Positions 19,180 to 29,410 of a stretch of DNA of 64,000 nt are shown here, in pieces. Source of the DNA: Gigaspora rosea (Eukaryota; Glomeromycota; Glomeromycetes; Diversisporales; Gigasporaceae); NCBI GenBank assembly GCA_003550325.1, contig QKWP01001178.1:1-64000 (forward strand), read 5' to 3'. Below the pieces are notes generated by a model. It was given only the letters and a program-made list of their open reading frames with translations. It made no database searches and was not told the origin of the DNA. The translations under genes and the position numbers were made by a program. The first letter of the stretch is position 1; the number at the start of each line of letters is the position of its first letter.

Positions 19180-19494
19180 GTTATAACTTCTTTATAATCT
19201 TAGTAATTCGATTTCAATAATCACATGTAGTTACAGCATTAACAAGAAAATACCTGCATATAAATCGAAATCTTCCAATCTTACATTTGACAAGCTCTCC
19301 AAATTACTAGCTCCCGATAATCATTCACCACGAAGTAATCCGTCCAAGTCAACTATCATCTTAAAAACACCACATCTCATCGACACTCGTTTCACCGACA
19401 AGCTTATTTTACAGATTAATTTACAAACAAGTTCATTTCTAATTCTAAACTTAATCCTAATGACAATGACTAGAATTGCTTTGCAAAAGTAAAA
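19180..19494 (+). other. Possible terminal exon of unknown gene (weak)
   Basis: An open frame of about 100 codons without ATG reads KSKSSNLTFDKLSKLLAPDN and has ordinary, non-repetitive composition; a possible acceptor TTACAG lies at about 19222. It ends in TAA just 50 bases before the LTR element. Nothing is recognised, and it could be chance. Confidence 0.2.
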
Positions 19495-19545
19495 TATATT
19501 GCTTACGAAATGAACTCGTCCGTAAATCGATCATCTGTTAAATAG

Positions 19546-19987
19546 TGTTACGGGGAGAAATGGACGAAGTTAATTTAATCGATGCAAAAGATGATAAAAG
19601 GTAATTCGCCAGAGGCGTGACTTGGTGATTTATCCCGATTTTATACAAACGTGACTTATATAGTCAGAATTTATTATAATCTTTATTGGATCAGCTATTG
19701 ATAATCCGAAGATTCTATCCCGGAAGAAGAGCTAAACAACCTCCTTTTATACTTTACAAACATTATGGGAATTACGAGTCTAAATCATACGATATCCTAT
19801 CTACGACGCTATCATAATATGTGTAGATTGTATTGTTCTAAATCATTCCACCGTAAGCTGAACCCCGAGCGTGCATGCACGATTAATTATATGCAGAATC
19901 GGTTCATACCGATTGTCATATGAAATGTGGCGTAGCGTACTTTAAATGATCAACCGTTATTTGAAATGTCACGTTTACCCCGTGACA
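19546..19987 (-). repeat. LTR (3' LTR in element orientation)
   Basis: 442 bp, TG...CA ends. Differs from the other LTR at about 30 positions by hand count, mostly transitions. It retains more CpG than the other copy. Confidence 0.85.
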
Positions 19988-20655
19988 CTCGCCCACGCTT
20001 ATTTTATGTGTCCCACGCAGAAACTTCCAAGTATTAGTGATTTTTATTAACAGAGATGCCGAGACTGTGACCCAGGCCATGACGTAGGCAACCGGTTGGT
20101 AAGTATGAAGTGTGGATGTGGGAAAAGAATAGGGGTGAGAGGTTGTTCTTCTTTTGTCCTTGCAACTATCTCATCATAAGTTTCAGTAAGACTTCAGTAT
20201 TTATCGTTAATTCGAATTGATGTTTTCCCCGTGAGCACGTGATATCGTGAGCTTCGTTCACGACTGGAACAAACTTCAATTCAAAATCTTGGTTTTGATA
20301 TGTTTTGATATGTTTATTCTATAACTGACTCTTAATCTATCTTCGCAAAAACAAAGAGTGAGTACTACGAACTCCTAAAATTATATGTAAAATGAGCTAA
20401 TACTTATCTATAGGCCAGCATCCATAACCAGCCCTCAAGCTAATTAACTTCCAAAAAATTTTAAATTTCGTATCATCATCGTTCCCTATTTCATCAACAA
20501 TCTTCAGCCTGTTTTAATAACCATAAAAAGCTTTAAATTTTAGTTATTGTCTTGCTAACTTATTTGTTTTGGCATTCAACCCTGCCTGTACTAGGCTATC
20601 ATCACGACTAATAATTTTGTTAACCCCCCCAAAATTTTTTTTTAAAAGTTTCGTT

Positions 20656-20748
20656 TTTGCACAGTATGTGTCTTATGGGCAGAGCAACCCTTCATAAAGT
20701 TACGTTTTTGCGCAATATGCGTCTTATGGGCAGAGCAACCCTCTTTTT
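20656..20748. repeat. Tandem duplication within the LTR element
   Basis: Two copies of a unit of about 50 bp containing TATGTGTCTTATGGGCAGAG and CAACCCT, followed at 20808-20905 by three copies of GCCTCNTCCGGCGAATCT. No gene is seen in 19988-21150 otherwise. Confidence 0.65.
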
Positions 20749-20807
20749 TATACATTTATACATCAAATTTGACTATCAAGGAGAAAAGAGAGCTACAATA
20801 GACAATA

Positions 20808-20905
20808 CTGCCTCTTTCGGCGAATCTGTGTTGTCCTATTGCTATAATGTTGCCTCCTCCGGCGAATCTACATTATTACCACAATGCTGCCTCGTCCGGC
20901 GAATC
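20808..20905. repeat. Three-copy GGCGAATC tandem repeat
   Basis: Units of about 36-40 bp: TGCCTCTTTCGGCGAATCTG, then TTGCCTCCTCCGGCGAATCT, then CTGCCTCGTCCGGCGAATCT. Lies in the element's 3' region. Confidence 0.7.
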
Positions 20906-21150
20906 TGCATCGTTCACTATACAACATTGTTGTATCTTCTCTTTCTCACTAATATTATTTCTTATATTGACTGTTGTACAGAAATTCTTTTACCCACTTG
21001 GTACATTCAATAAAAGGTAAACGGTATTTATTACCTTCACTCATATCACCAAACCACGCTGGGGTATAGTTTCTCACGACTAATCACTCAGACTTTGAAA
21101 TAATTCTGTCCGGACAATATACTTCTTTTGGCCGTAATGTATTGTCAATT

Positions 21151-22487
21151 TCAAATTTTTTTTATATACTTTAATTTGGGCCGTAATTTAGATGTCTCCT
21201 CAAAAGAATCAGGTTTACCATTTGAAATTTCCCTCATATCAGATGCTTTAGTATAATGATGTTTGGCCCAAACTTCTGGCACAATGTATGGTAAAATACC
21301 AAAAATTCTATCTGATTTTGAATTAGTTGATATCAAAAACCTTAATCTGTAATATACGCGCTTTTAAGACTATTAAGAAGTCTATTTCCACTATGCAAAT
21401 CACGATAATTAAGGTCATGCGAACGAATTATTTGAAGATCTGATGCAATACATGGTAGTAAGTTTAATTTGTCTTTCCAATCCATTTGTACTACCCCTTA
21501 AACCATATAGCAGGCAAATTTGCCTGCTAAAATTATTTTTAAAAAGTTTTTTTGAGTTTACTTAAAATTTATTTAAGCTTGACCTCCCTATTTATTGAAT
21601 AAAATTAAAGATATTTCTTTTATATATAATATATTTAAATTTTATCATTCTATCTTTAATTTTGACAAAGATATTACATTTTAATAAACTTATTTTTTAG
21701 TTTTACTATTAAAATTTTAAAAAGTTTCTTAAAATTTTATATGTTCTCAAAGAGAAATTTTGTAGTTACTACTAAGTAAATTTCAAATTTTGCTTAATAA
21801 GTTGTAAAAGTTTAATAATAAAAGTAGTGTAATTTTAAATTGTCTACAACTTTGGATTAAGGTAATAGGGTGGTCTATCTTATATTTTTATTGAGTAAAA
21901 CTAAAAAAAACAGAAAAATTTTTAAAATTAAATTTTTTTTAAAAAATTATAAATTTTTCTTTTATAGGCAACTTCAAATTTTTTATAAATATTAAGCAAA
22001 TAAAAAGAAGTTTTAAATAGTATATAATCATAGTTTTTATTCAAAAAAAAAAATTATAAAATATTTTAATTTTTTAAAAAAATAGATCAGATATGAATTT
22101 ATAAAATTTAAGTAGCCAACTTTGCCTGCTGAACCTGTACGGTTTAAGGGATGGTTTGTAAATTTTGGCGCATAGATTCTTCAGAAGCATATTCTATGAC
22201 GAGAATATAATCTTTAGCAACTTTATCTCTCAACGTACCCAAACACTAAAAAATTGGATCTTTAAGACCGATATCACTATATGCTTTTAACTCTTTTATA
22301 AATTCTTCATGATAATTATTTGATTTATGAAGTACTTTAAACGTAACATTTCTGTCAATATCTTGGCTTTCATCATACCAGGTAGTATAATATACAGTTG
22401 CAAATCCACCTGTACCAATTTCAATCACGAATTTTCTCCCAAATACCAAAAGAATTAGGCCATTTTTTGTGGGTCTGAATTCATGCA
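21151..22487 (-). pseudogene. Protein kinase fragment A inside LTR element, split by a TIR element
   Basis: Minus-strand kinase of the Glomeromycotina TKL type. The N-lobe IGTGGFATVYYTTWYDES (glycine loop) and FKVL lysine lie at about 22250-22440, the hinge region YILVIEYASEESM at about 22160-22245, the catalytic loop HDLNYRDLHSGN at about 21385-21420, and the activation/APE region GILPYIVPEVWAKHHYTKAS at 21220-21330. After KAS the usual D-x-Y-S-F-G segment is missing and MREISNGKP follows, so there is an internal deletion. A 656-bp TIR element (21495-22150) interrupts the coding sequence. The N-lobe is fused to the C-terminal remnant of fragment B. Confidence 0.75.
21495..22150. mobile_element. 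TIR element inserted in kinase fragment A, palindromic end motif
   Basis: The ends are CCCTTAAACCATATAGCAGG and, in reverse complement, CCCTTAAACCGTACAGG; both continue into GGCAAA[TG]TTGCC-like sequence. The left end contains the perfect palindrome GCAGGCAAATTTGCCTGC. The interior is AT-rich with no gene. The same end motif occurs at 33616 and 34205, beside the second assembly gap. Confidence 0.7.
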
Positions 22488-23040
22488 TTTCTTAGCTAAT
22501 TCAATATATCATTCAGGAGTCACAGGTGCAAATTCAAGCCGTAATCCTTTGCATATGTCTAATGAAAGATTAAGATCAAATGGGCGACCATCAAAAGGCC
22601 TTTGTCCAGTTGATATCTCTGACATAATACTCCGAAGCCATAAATATCGCAGCCTTCATAAACTTCTGTCCAATAAAATCTCCAGAGAGACATAAGACAA
22701 GACTCTATAATTGCAAAATATTACCACTGTGAAAGTCTGCATGAATATATCCTCCTTAAAAATTTATGAAGACTTCCATTATTAGCATATTGAAATACCA
22801 CTAAGTATTCATTTGTTTCTGCGTTTCGAGTCCCTCCATAACTTATATTTTAAGATTACTATCGAATAATCTCACTCAAGAATTATGAGGGTTTTTCCTA
22901 GAACTAGTGAGTGCAATGGTACTAAATGGTTTACGCAATCTTATATATTGGTCTCCATCATTGTTATAAATATCTTTAATCTTTCGTATACCATCTGACC
23001 AGTTCGCAGAAAATACAAATCCTTCACCGATATTTTTATT
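22488..23040 (-). pseudogene. Protein kinase fragment B inside LTR element
   Basis: In order on the minus strand: GFVFSANWSDGIRKIKDIYN and PFSTIAL (N-terminal kinase-gene extension), a stop, NEYLVVFQYANNGSLHKFL (hinge/alpha-D), directly GYIHADFHSGNILQL (catalytic loop), then CDIYGFGV and SEISTGQRPFDG, then LAKKCMNSDPQK (C-lobe end). Pieces between these blocks are deleted, and frameshifts and stops (for example after ILQL) abound. It begins within about 30 bases of the Gag zinc knuckle. No intron is evident, consistent with a processed or rearranged copy. Confidence 0.7.
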
Positions 23041-23049
23041 TTATATTAT

Positions 23050-23810
23050 ATACATAATTTTTTTTGACATTCACGAGATATATGTCCCATCTCTTTGCAT
23101 AGAAAACAAACGATACTATTTCTTGTCTTATTTTTGGGAATCACAGGGGTATTCTTAATTAACATAGACCGGATACTTATATTATTTTCTTTTGCGCTAT
23201 TTCATAAGATTCTCCAACTTCAGCCTGCACGCATATTCAATTGCTTCTTTAAGATTTTTCGGGGCCATCAAAGCAACAAGCTTTACAATTGGTCCTTTTA
23301 AACCCTTCAAGAACTTTTGGATTACATAATCCTTTGGTAAGTTTGCTCCTTGAGTTATACGTTTTACTAGCTTTTTAAAGGTAGTAGCATAGATATCCAC
23401 CTTTTTATCCTCATGCTGAGCCAAGGTATCCCATTCAATTTGCCATCTATACACTTTTTCAGAGTAATGAAGTACTTTAGGAACTGGTGATTGAAACTTT
23501 TACTTTCTTCTTCTTCTTTGTTGGTCTTCCAACATTTGAAGTTATGTTTAGATTCTTTGTACCATTCAGATGCTATCTTCTTCAAGTAACCTTATGCAAT
23601 TTGTATTTGATGACTTTTGACCCAATTATTTGCATCGGCTGCTCTTTCGAAGTCCTCTAACCATTCGAAAAGATCATCATCATCTGATCCAAGAAAATTC
23701 TGAACCTTAATAAGATTATTTTCTTGAGGTCCAAGGCTATTTTTATTTGTTATATTGGTAACAGAATGAAAGATAGTCTCCATGAATACTTTAAATTGAT
23801 CGGCATCCAT
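23050..23810 (-). pseudogene. Gag of the LTR element, interrupted, with CCHC knuckle
   Basis: The ATG is at 23810. The capsid-like region reads FLGSDDDDLFEWLEDFERAA, ASEWYKES, FNHQFLKYF, WQIEWDTLAQHEDKKVDIYA, FLKGLKGPIVKLVALM and NLKEAIEYACRLKLENL. This is the usual order in Ty3-type retrotransposon Gag. The CCHC knuckle CFLCKEMGHISREC is at 23067-23108. An in-frame TAA is at 23592-23594 and a one-base shift lies near 23465. It is the element's only recognisable own protein. Confidence 0.8.
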
Positions 23811-23854
23811 TTCATGGCAATATTTAATTTAAATTAGATTTAGAAGTTCTAAAT

Positions 23855-23870
23855 CTCACAGTCACTACCA
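23855..23870 (-). promoter_or_regulatory. Primer-binding site candidate of the LTR element
   Basis: Two bases inside the 5' LTR the minus strand reads TGGTAGTGACTGTGAG, beginning with the TGG that pairs with tRNA CCA ends. Which tRNA it would match was not determined. Confidence 0.5.
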
Positions 23871-23872
23871 AT

Positions 23873-24313
23873 TGTTACGGGGAGAAATGGACAAAGTTAA
23901 TTTAATCAATGCAAAAGATGATAAAAGGCAACTCGCCAGAGGCGTGGCTTGGTGATTTATCCCGATTTTATACAAATATAACTTATATAGTCAGAATTTA
24001 TTATAATCTTTATTGGAATCAACTATTGATAATCCAAAGATTCCCTTCTGGAAGAAGAGCTAAAAACTTCCTTTTATACTTTACAAACATTATGGGAATT
24101 ACGAGTTTAAATCATACGATATCCTATCTACGATGCTATCATATTATGTGTAGATTGTATTGTTCTAAATTATTCCACCATAAGCCGAACCCTGAGCGTG
24201 CATACATAATTAATTATATGCAGAATTGGTTCATACCGATTGTTATATGAAATGTGGCGTAGCGTACTTAAATGATCAACCAATATTTGAAATGTTACGT
24301 TTACCCCGTGACA
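23873..24313 (-). repeat. LTR (5' LTR in element orientation)
   Basis: 441 bp copy. Relative to the other LTR several CpG sites read TpG or CpA here (for example GACGAAG versus GACAAAG), consistent with methylation-linked decay. Confidence 0.85.
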
Positions 24314-24317
24314 ATAG

Positions 24318-24985
24318 GTACTAGTGTTTTGCAAAAGATCTGGGTCCAGTCCGGGATCTGGTCTGGTCCGTTGACGGACCGAGTTCGGACCCTTGATTTA
24401 TCAGAATCGATACAGGTTCAGACCCACACAAAGATCCGCTCGGATAATACCCGGTCTGGTCTTATTAGATTGCTGATTGGCTGATTTCAGAATTTTCTTT
24501 TTTTTATTAAATAAATTAAATTAAAAAATAGAAAAAAAATTTAATTAAAAAAACAAAATTTATTAATTTATACTTAAATATATTTTATACAGTATTAATT
24601 TACAAAAATAATATTTTGGTTAACCAGAATTTATGAAAACAGCTGTAATCGGTTTTTTTTATTTTTTTTTCCTTTAGCGAGGACACTAGGGCTTGGTTAA
24701 CTATTGCTATAGCATCTATAAATTTTGAAATTTTATGGTTAGATCCGAATCGATGTTCAGACCGGGTCTGGATCTTTAAAAATACCTGCTTGGTCTGAAT
24801 CATGCGGAATACTAAGGCTTACTAATGAAATGTGATAGCTTTGAAGTGAGATTGTAACTAAGTTGATCAAAGCAGAACGAAACTAGTCCCTAAGCAAAGA
24901 CGAAACACAAACTAAAAAAAAACCAATACCAAAAATTTGATGAAACAATGGAGCCGCAATGAATTACAAAATTCTAAAAATATAA
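24318..24985. repeat. Dispersed repeat rich in GGTCTGG/GATCCG, no gene
   Basis: 24345-24480 and 24730-24800 contain alternating CGGGTCTGG, GGTCCG and CAGACC motifs that pair across the region (GATCTGG...CCAGACC-type). This looks like a decayed TIR element. The frames 24272-24484 and 24600-24803 are not credible genes. Confidence 0.4.
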
Positions 24986-25004
24986 GAAAGGGGTATTATA
25001 ACGC

Positions 25005-26075
25005 AGGTAACTTTTATGCAAAACTTACATTTTTGAAACTCCTACATTTACTTTTTTGATACTCCTAGATGTACCCCAAAATTTATATACTTTTTGATAC
25101 TAATATCACGTGCAGATCACCATTACCAGCAAGCTTTTTTAAAATTGCACTCTAATTACAAACCTGACCCTAATAACAATAACCTATTAAAAAATGATCA
25201 TATAACTTTTCTATAAAGAACAGCCCACATAGGTTTAATAAATAACTTGAATGGAATAAAATTTACTGTTTTTAAAAAGTTTAGTACACTTTATTATATC
25301 TTATTTTTAAGCTTTTTAGTTTCGACTTAGTTGCGCAGGTTTTAACAAAGATTATATAATATTTTAAAAATGACATTTATATGAGTTTTTCTTAAAAAAA
25401 GAATAAATCTATTTTACACATAATGTTTTTTTTTAAAATAATAATACACATAAAAATGTTTTAAATACAGTATATCATTAAGGATCCGCGCTTTTTAAAA
25501 AACTTTTAGCATAATTGAAATTAGTTTATTTAACTACATAGCACTAGATTTATTAAAAAAAATCTCATAAAGGTGGTTTCTTGGGATTTCTGAATAACAG
25601 GCAATTTTTGACTAAAACGAATGCTTTGTTTTGAATTTTTGAGATTGTGTTATATCACGTCAAATCACTAAATCATCACGTGGAGATAGTATCAAAAAAG
25701 GATATAAATTTTGGAGCACATCTAGGAGTATCAAAAAAGGGGGACCGTTAAAGCCAGGTACCTTTATATGTTTTTTATTTTTAATTAAAATTAGGGTAAG
25801 GGTTAGTTAGGAGTTAGGGTTAGGAATGTTTTATAGGTAAAATTGCCTTCCTGTCATTTTTTATTAATGCTCCGAGACAGGTTTAGACACTCGTTTCTTG
25901 TATTTTTAGTGTTTTTCACTTTTTTCTTTGTTTTTGTCTTGTCGGGCTGATCCGTGACGATCAAAATTTTACAATTTGATTGGCTTAAAGTCACGTGATG
26001 GTGCCTGGCTTTAACGGATCCCAAAAAAGTAAGTGCAGGAGTCTCAAAAACGTAAGTTTTGCAACTTTTACAGTT
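25005..26075. mobile_element. Middle nested TIR element
   Basis: Left GCAAAACTTACATTTTTGAA pairs with right reverse complement GCAAAACTTACGTTTTTGAG; pairing continues through ACTCCTAGATGT and TATCAAAAAAG blocks. The right arm is interrupted by the innermost element. Confidence 0.6.
25741..26022. mobile_element. Innermost TIR element with TTAGGG-like core
   Basis: GGACCGTTAAAGCCAGG and CCTGGCTTTAACGGATCC ends. Near 25795-25830 it has TAGGGTAAGGGTTAG and GAGTTAGGGTTAGG, telomere-like motifs. It splits the right arm of the middle element. Confidence 0.65.
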
Positions 26076-26407
26076 GTTGTCATGTGATCTAGTGATCAGA
26101 ATTGAACGATTTTGTCATCATCCGATTCTCACATCGAGACGAATCGAATTATACCAAAATCGTTCAATTCTGACCACCAAATCACACGATATTCAAAATT
26201 ATTATACGTGTACCAATTATGACGCACACGTGATATCTTGTGATCTAGTGATCAGAATCGAACGATTTTGGTATTATCCGATTCATGAGTTGAATGATAC
26301 CAATACTGATCACTACATCACAAGTTACAATCAATTAAATATTAAATTTTAAAAGACTAAAAAAAAATAACTTTGATGCATTGTTAGCAAATTTTACAAA
26401 TCGATTT

Positions 26408-26648
26408 TCATTAACAAGACAATTTTATTAATCGTTATAACTGATAAGTTCTACTTACCTCTAAATTTTCATAAAATCGGAGATTTTATTAATTGATTTT
26501 TATAAAATACGTTTTTTGTAACAAAATAATCTATTATGACGCAAATAAGCTTTTTACAAATGACCATTAGTAAAAAATTATCTGATTTTTATGAAAATTT
26601 AAAGATAAGTAGAATTTATTATGACGAACAAAATTGTCTTAATAATGA
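26408..26648. repeat. Foldback repeat
   Basis: AAGACAATTTTATTAATCGT and the later AACAAAATTGTCTTAATAATG are complementary, as are the TTTTCATAAAATC/GATTTTTATGAAAA blocks. Confidence 0.55.
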
Positions 26649-26878
26649 AGGTCGGCTTACTTAATAATAAAAAAAGCCACTATTAACATACTACGATTAG
26701 GTTTTATTAAAACTTAAAATTAATATTTAAGCATGTGATCATAATCGGATGATTTTACTACTTTCGATTTGTCTCATCGAGACGAATCGAATGGTAACAA
26801 AATCATCCGATTCTGATCACTGGATCACGGGATATCACGTGTGCGTCATAATTGGTATTGCGCCATAATACCCCTTTC

Positions 26879-28121
26879 ACCTTATGAATTTAAAAGTTTT
26901 GATGAGCAATAGCGTTAGTATTGCATAATTTTGAAATTAATAATCGTTAACGTCATAATGATAAATCGAAATTAATAATGCCTCAATTTTCACATATCAT
27001 TGTTAAATGTTACGATATTCGATATTAGTCAGGAAATTATAGATTTAACAATCATATGCATGTTCGAGAATGTCGCAATAATTTCCTATTAAAGATTTCA
27101 GATGATAAGAAATGTCGTAATAGGAATGCACAATGATCAACATTTGAAGCGTCCTTACTTTAAATGACAAGTGATAATGAAAATTATCATATGGATTAAA
27201 ATTGAAAACCATAATTCTTTCCAAAAATGAGCAAACAAAATCATTGCTTCTATGAAATATGATTTTTTTTTAAAGAATCAGCATAAGCGACATATATTAT
27301 CGTCAGCTTGAAATATAGCATAAACAGAAAAAAAAAGAGAAATTATAGCCATAATACATTCTAAAACAGGAAAAAATATAGCGTACCAAAAAGTTGAACG
27401 GTCACATATTTCATATGATCGTTCTGGTATAAGGCTAAAAGTTGATTGCCACGATTTCGAATACACCGTGATGATGTTGTATGTGAAAATCGAAACAAAG
27501 TGATGGCTATTATCATGTCGACCAATAATATGTAAGGTTTTGCACCCGTACACCACGGGTAAGGCCTTACCTATCATTTACTAATACCAGAAACGGAGCG
27601 AAACGAAGCGGGACATAGATGCACCCTTGTAATGATTTAAACCCGTCAGTTTCAATTTTCGTGTGCAATTACTTACAAGCTTCTAGTGATTTATAAATAT
27701 ATTTTTATTTTATATATTTAATGTGATTTTATAGAAGAATAATATATATTATGAATAGCTTTATTCATATTACAAAATGTGATAGTAACTATAACAGATT
27801 GTGATTATATAGATATTTTTATAGAAAAAGCATTGTACTAAAATTCTGTGATTATATAGGTGATTTTGTAGAGGAGAAAGAATTTAGTATGTTAAACTAT
27901 GATATTAAGTTAAAAGAATGCATTAAGAAATTAAGTGGAAAGGTAAATATTTTCGGACAGCAATTTTATGACCACTTTGAAAATATATAATCACGATGGC
28001 CAAATTACATAATATAACTAATCATAATATTATACTCTTTACATTCAAGTACTAAGTTTTTTAAAATCTTAAGACATACGAAATAAGCTTGAATTTATAA
28101 CAAAGTTAAGCTTAATAGGAA
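26879..28121. other. Intergenic; one doubtful 99-codon ORF
   Basis: The minus-strand frame 27278-27577 encodes a 99-residue product with a hydrophobic C-terminal third (VLECIMAIISLFFSVYAIF). It has no family signal and no neighbours in support. It could be a small membrane protein or chance. The rest shows no gene. Confidence 0.25.
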
Positions 28122-28549
28122 CTACTGGCTAGCTGCATTTTGATATCGACTTCTATCATCATATTGCAAGTCGTCAAATATTCTTTGTTTCAAAGACCTA
28201 AATTCATCATTTCGTTGTCTTAATTCTTCATCTCGTTGTCTCAATTTATCATTTAGTTGTCTATTTCTTCATCTCTTTGTCTCAATTCTTCAACTCGTTG
28301 TTCATTTCTTCGACTCAAATCATCATTTCGACGATTCAAATCATCATTTCGACGACTCAAATCATCATTTCTTTGACTAAAATCATCATTTTGTTGACTC
28401 AATTCATCATTTCGTTGACTTAATCCATCATTTTGTTGACTCAATTTATCATTTTGTTGCTTTAATTGTTTATATTTTTTCTTAGTAACGAAAAACATTT
28501 CTTTAAAAAAAATTGTATGAATTAAATAAAATAAGGATTTTTTTTTCAA
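28122..28549 (-). pseudogene. Heptad-repeat coiled-coil protein, one frameshift
   Basis: A hydrophobic N-terminus (or a later start at MFFVTKKKYKQL) leads into seven-residue units: QNDKLSQ, QNDGLSQ, RNDELSQ, QNDDFSQ, RNDDLSR, RNDDLNR, RNDDLSR. The Leu/Phe every seven residues predicts a long coiled coil. A one-base shift near 28258 moves to a frame with DKLRQRDEELRQRNDEFRSL and a C-terminus ending in QNAASQ, TAG at 28122-28124. At DNA level it is a 21-bp tandem repeat, so copy number may vary. No specific family recognised. Confidence 0.55.
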
Positions 28550-28754
28550 GAATAATAATTCGTTTTAAGAAAGTGTGTGGAATAAATTGAATAAAAATTT
28601 ATTTTGTAATGACTTAGTTTTTTTGAAAAAGAGTGTATAAAAATAAAAAAAGCATTTGTCTTCTCTCCTATAAAATTTGTATATAAAAGCTAGATTTACG
28701 ATTTTAAATTTTATTTAAATATCTAAAGAATTCAATTCTCAATATTCGGATATC

Positions 28755-28950
28755 CGGTGAGCAAAGTCCGCAAGAATCATTTCATATTAACGCTAAAAGT
28801 TAATATTTACCAATCGTCAGCAGGACGACAGTAATGCACAATTCGAATTTTCCGGAAATGATCAGAAGTATAAATTCAATGTGAAATTAATCAGGCTAAT
28901 ACCAAGACCAATTGTTGATCCGGAGCATACGGAGAATCATTTTCTATGCA
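28755..28950. repeat. Direct repeat copy 1 (about 200 bp)
   Basis: Shares AAGAATCATTTCATATTAAC, AATTTTCCGGAAATG and GTTGATCCGGAGCATA with 29207-29410. Could be diverged solo LTRs or a short element; no coding. Confidence 0.55.
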
Positions 28951-29206
28951 CTAAGTGATACAAGAATTACGTTTTTGATTATTTTGACCCAAATAGTTAC
29001 TTTTTTGAAATATCTACATGAATGTTATGAAGATCATATTAGAAACGTAATTTAGAAATTTTTCCTTTGTCCACACGCGTGTTTAAATTCGTAATTTAGT
29101 ATAACAAAAAAAAAATTTACATTTTCACGCGTTTGTGTAATAAGATTATCATCATATGGTATCGTATGCACTGGATATATACTATAATGTTACACATTCT
29201 TGTATG

Positions 29207-29410
29207 CAAACTCCGCAAGAATCATTTCATATTAACGTTAAAAGTTAAATAATTACTAAACGTTAGCAGGAACAGTAACACGTATTCAGAATTTTCCGGA
29301 AATGGTCCGGAATTATGCATTAATATGAAATTGATCAAGTTAAGACTAAGGTCAATAGTTGATCCGGAGCATAGCGGAAGAAACGTAATTTCTATGCACC
29401 AAGATTAATA
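29207..29410. repeat. Direct repeat copy 2 (about 200 bp)
   Basis: Same orientation as 28755-28950, about 450 bp downstream, with roughly 80 percent identity by eye and small indels. Confidence 0.55.

Larger units (their letters stand above)
19546..24313 (-). mobile_element. LTR retrotransposon carrying gag and kinase fragments, ATAG target duplication
   Basis: Two direct LTRs (19546-19987 and 23873-24313) both begin TGTTACGGGGAGAAATGG and end CCCCGTGACA. Both outer sides carry ATAG (19542-19545; 24314-24317), a 4-bp target duplication. The primer-binding site and Gag are next to the right LTR, so transcription runs on the minus strand. The 3.9 kb interior holds Gag, then two protein kinase fragments in the same orientation, then repeats. 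No reverse transcriptase, RNase H or integrase is readable. It is therefore a non-autonomous element with captured host sequence. Confidence 0.85.
24986..26878. mobile_element. Outer TIR element containing nested elements
   Basis: The left end GAAAGGGGTATTATAACGCA and the right end, reverse complement GAAAGGGGTATTATGGCGCA, define the outer element. Inside are a second TIR pair (about 25005-26075), an innermost pair (25741-26022), hairpins with CGATTTTG/GATCAGAAT arms (26080-26340, 26730-26835), and a foldback at 26408-26648. No protein coding seen. Confidence 0.6.

Noticed and set aside
19909..24250. The LTR frame 23909-24250 as a gene
   Set aside because: It lies inside the LTR and is broken in the other LTR copy.
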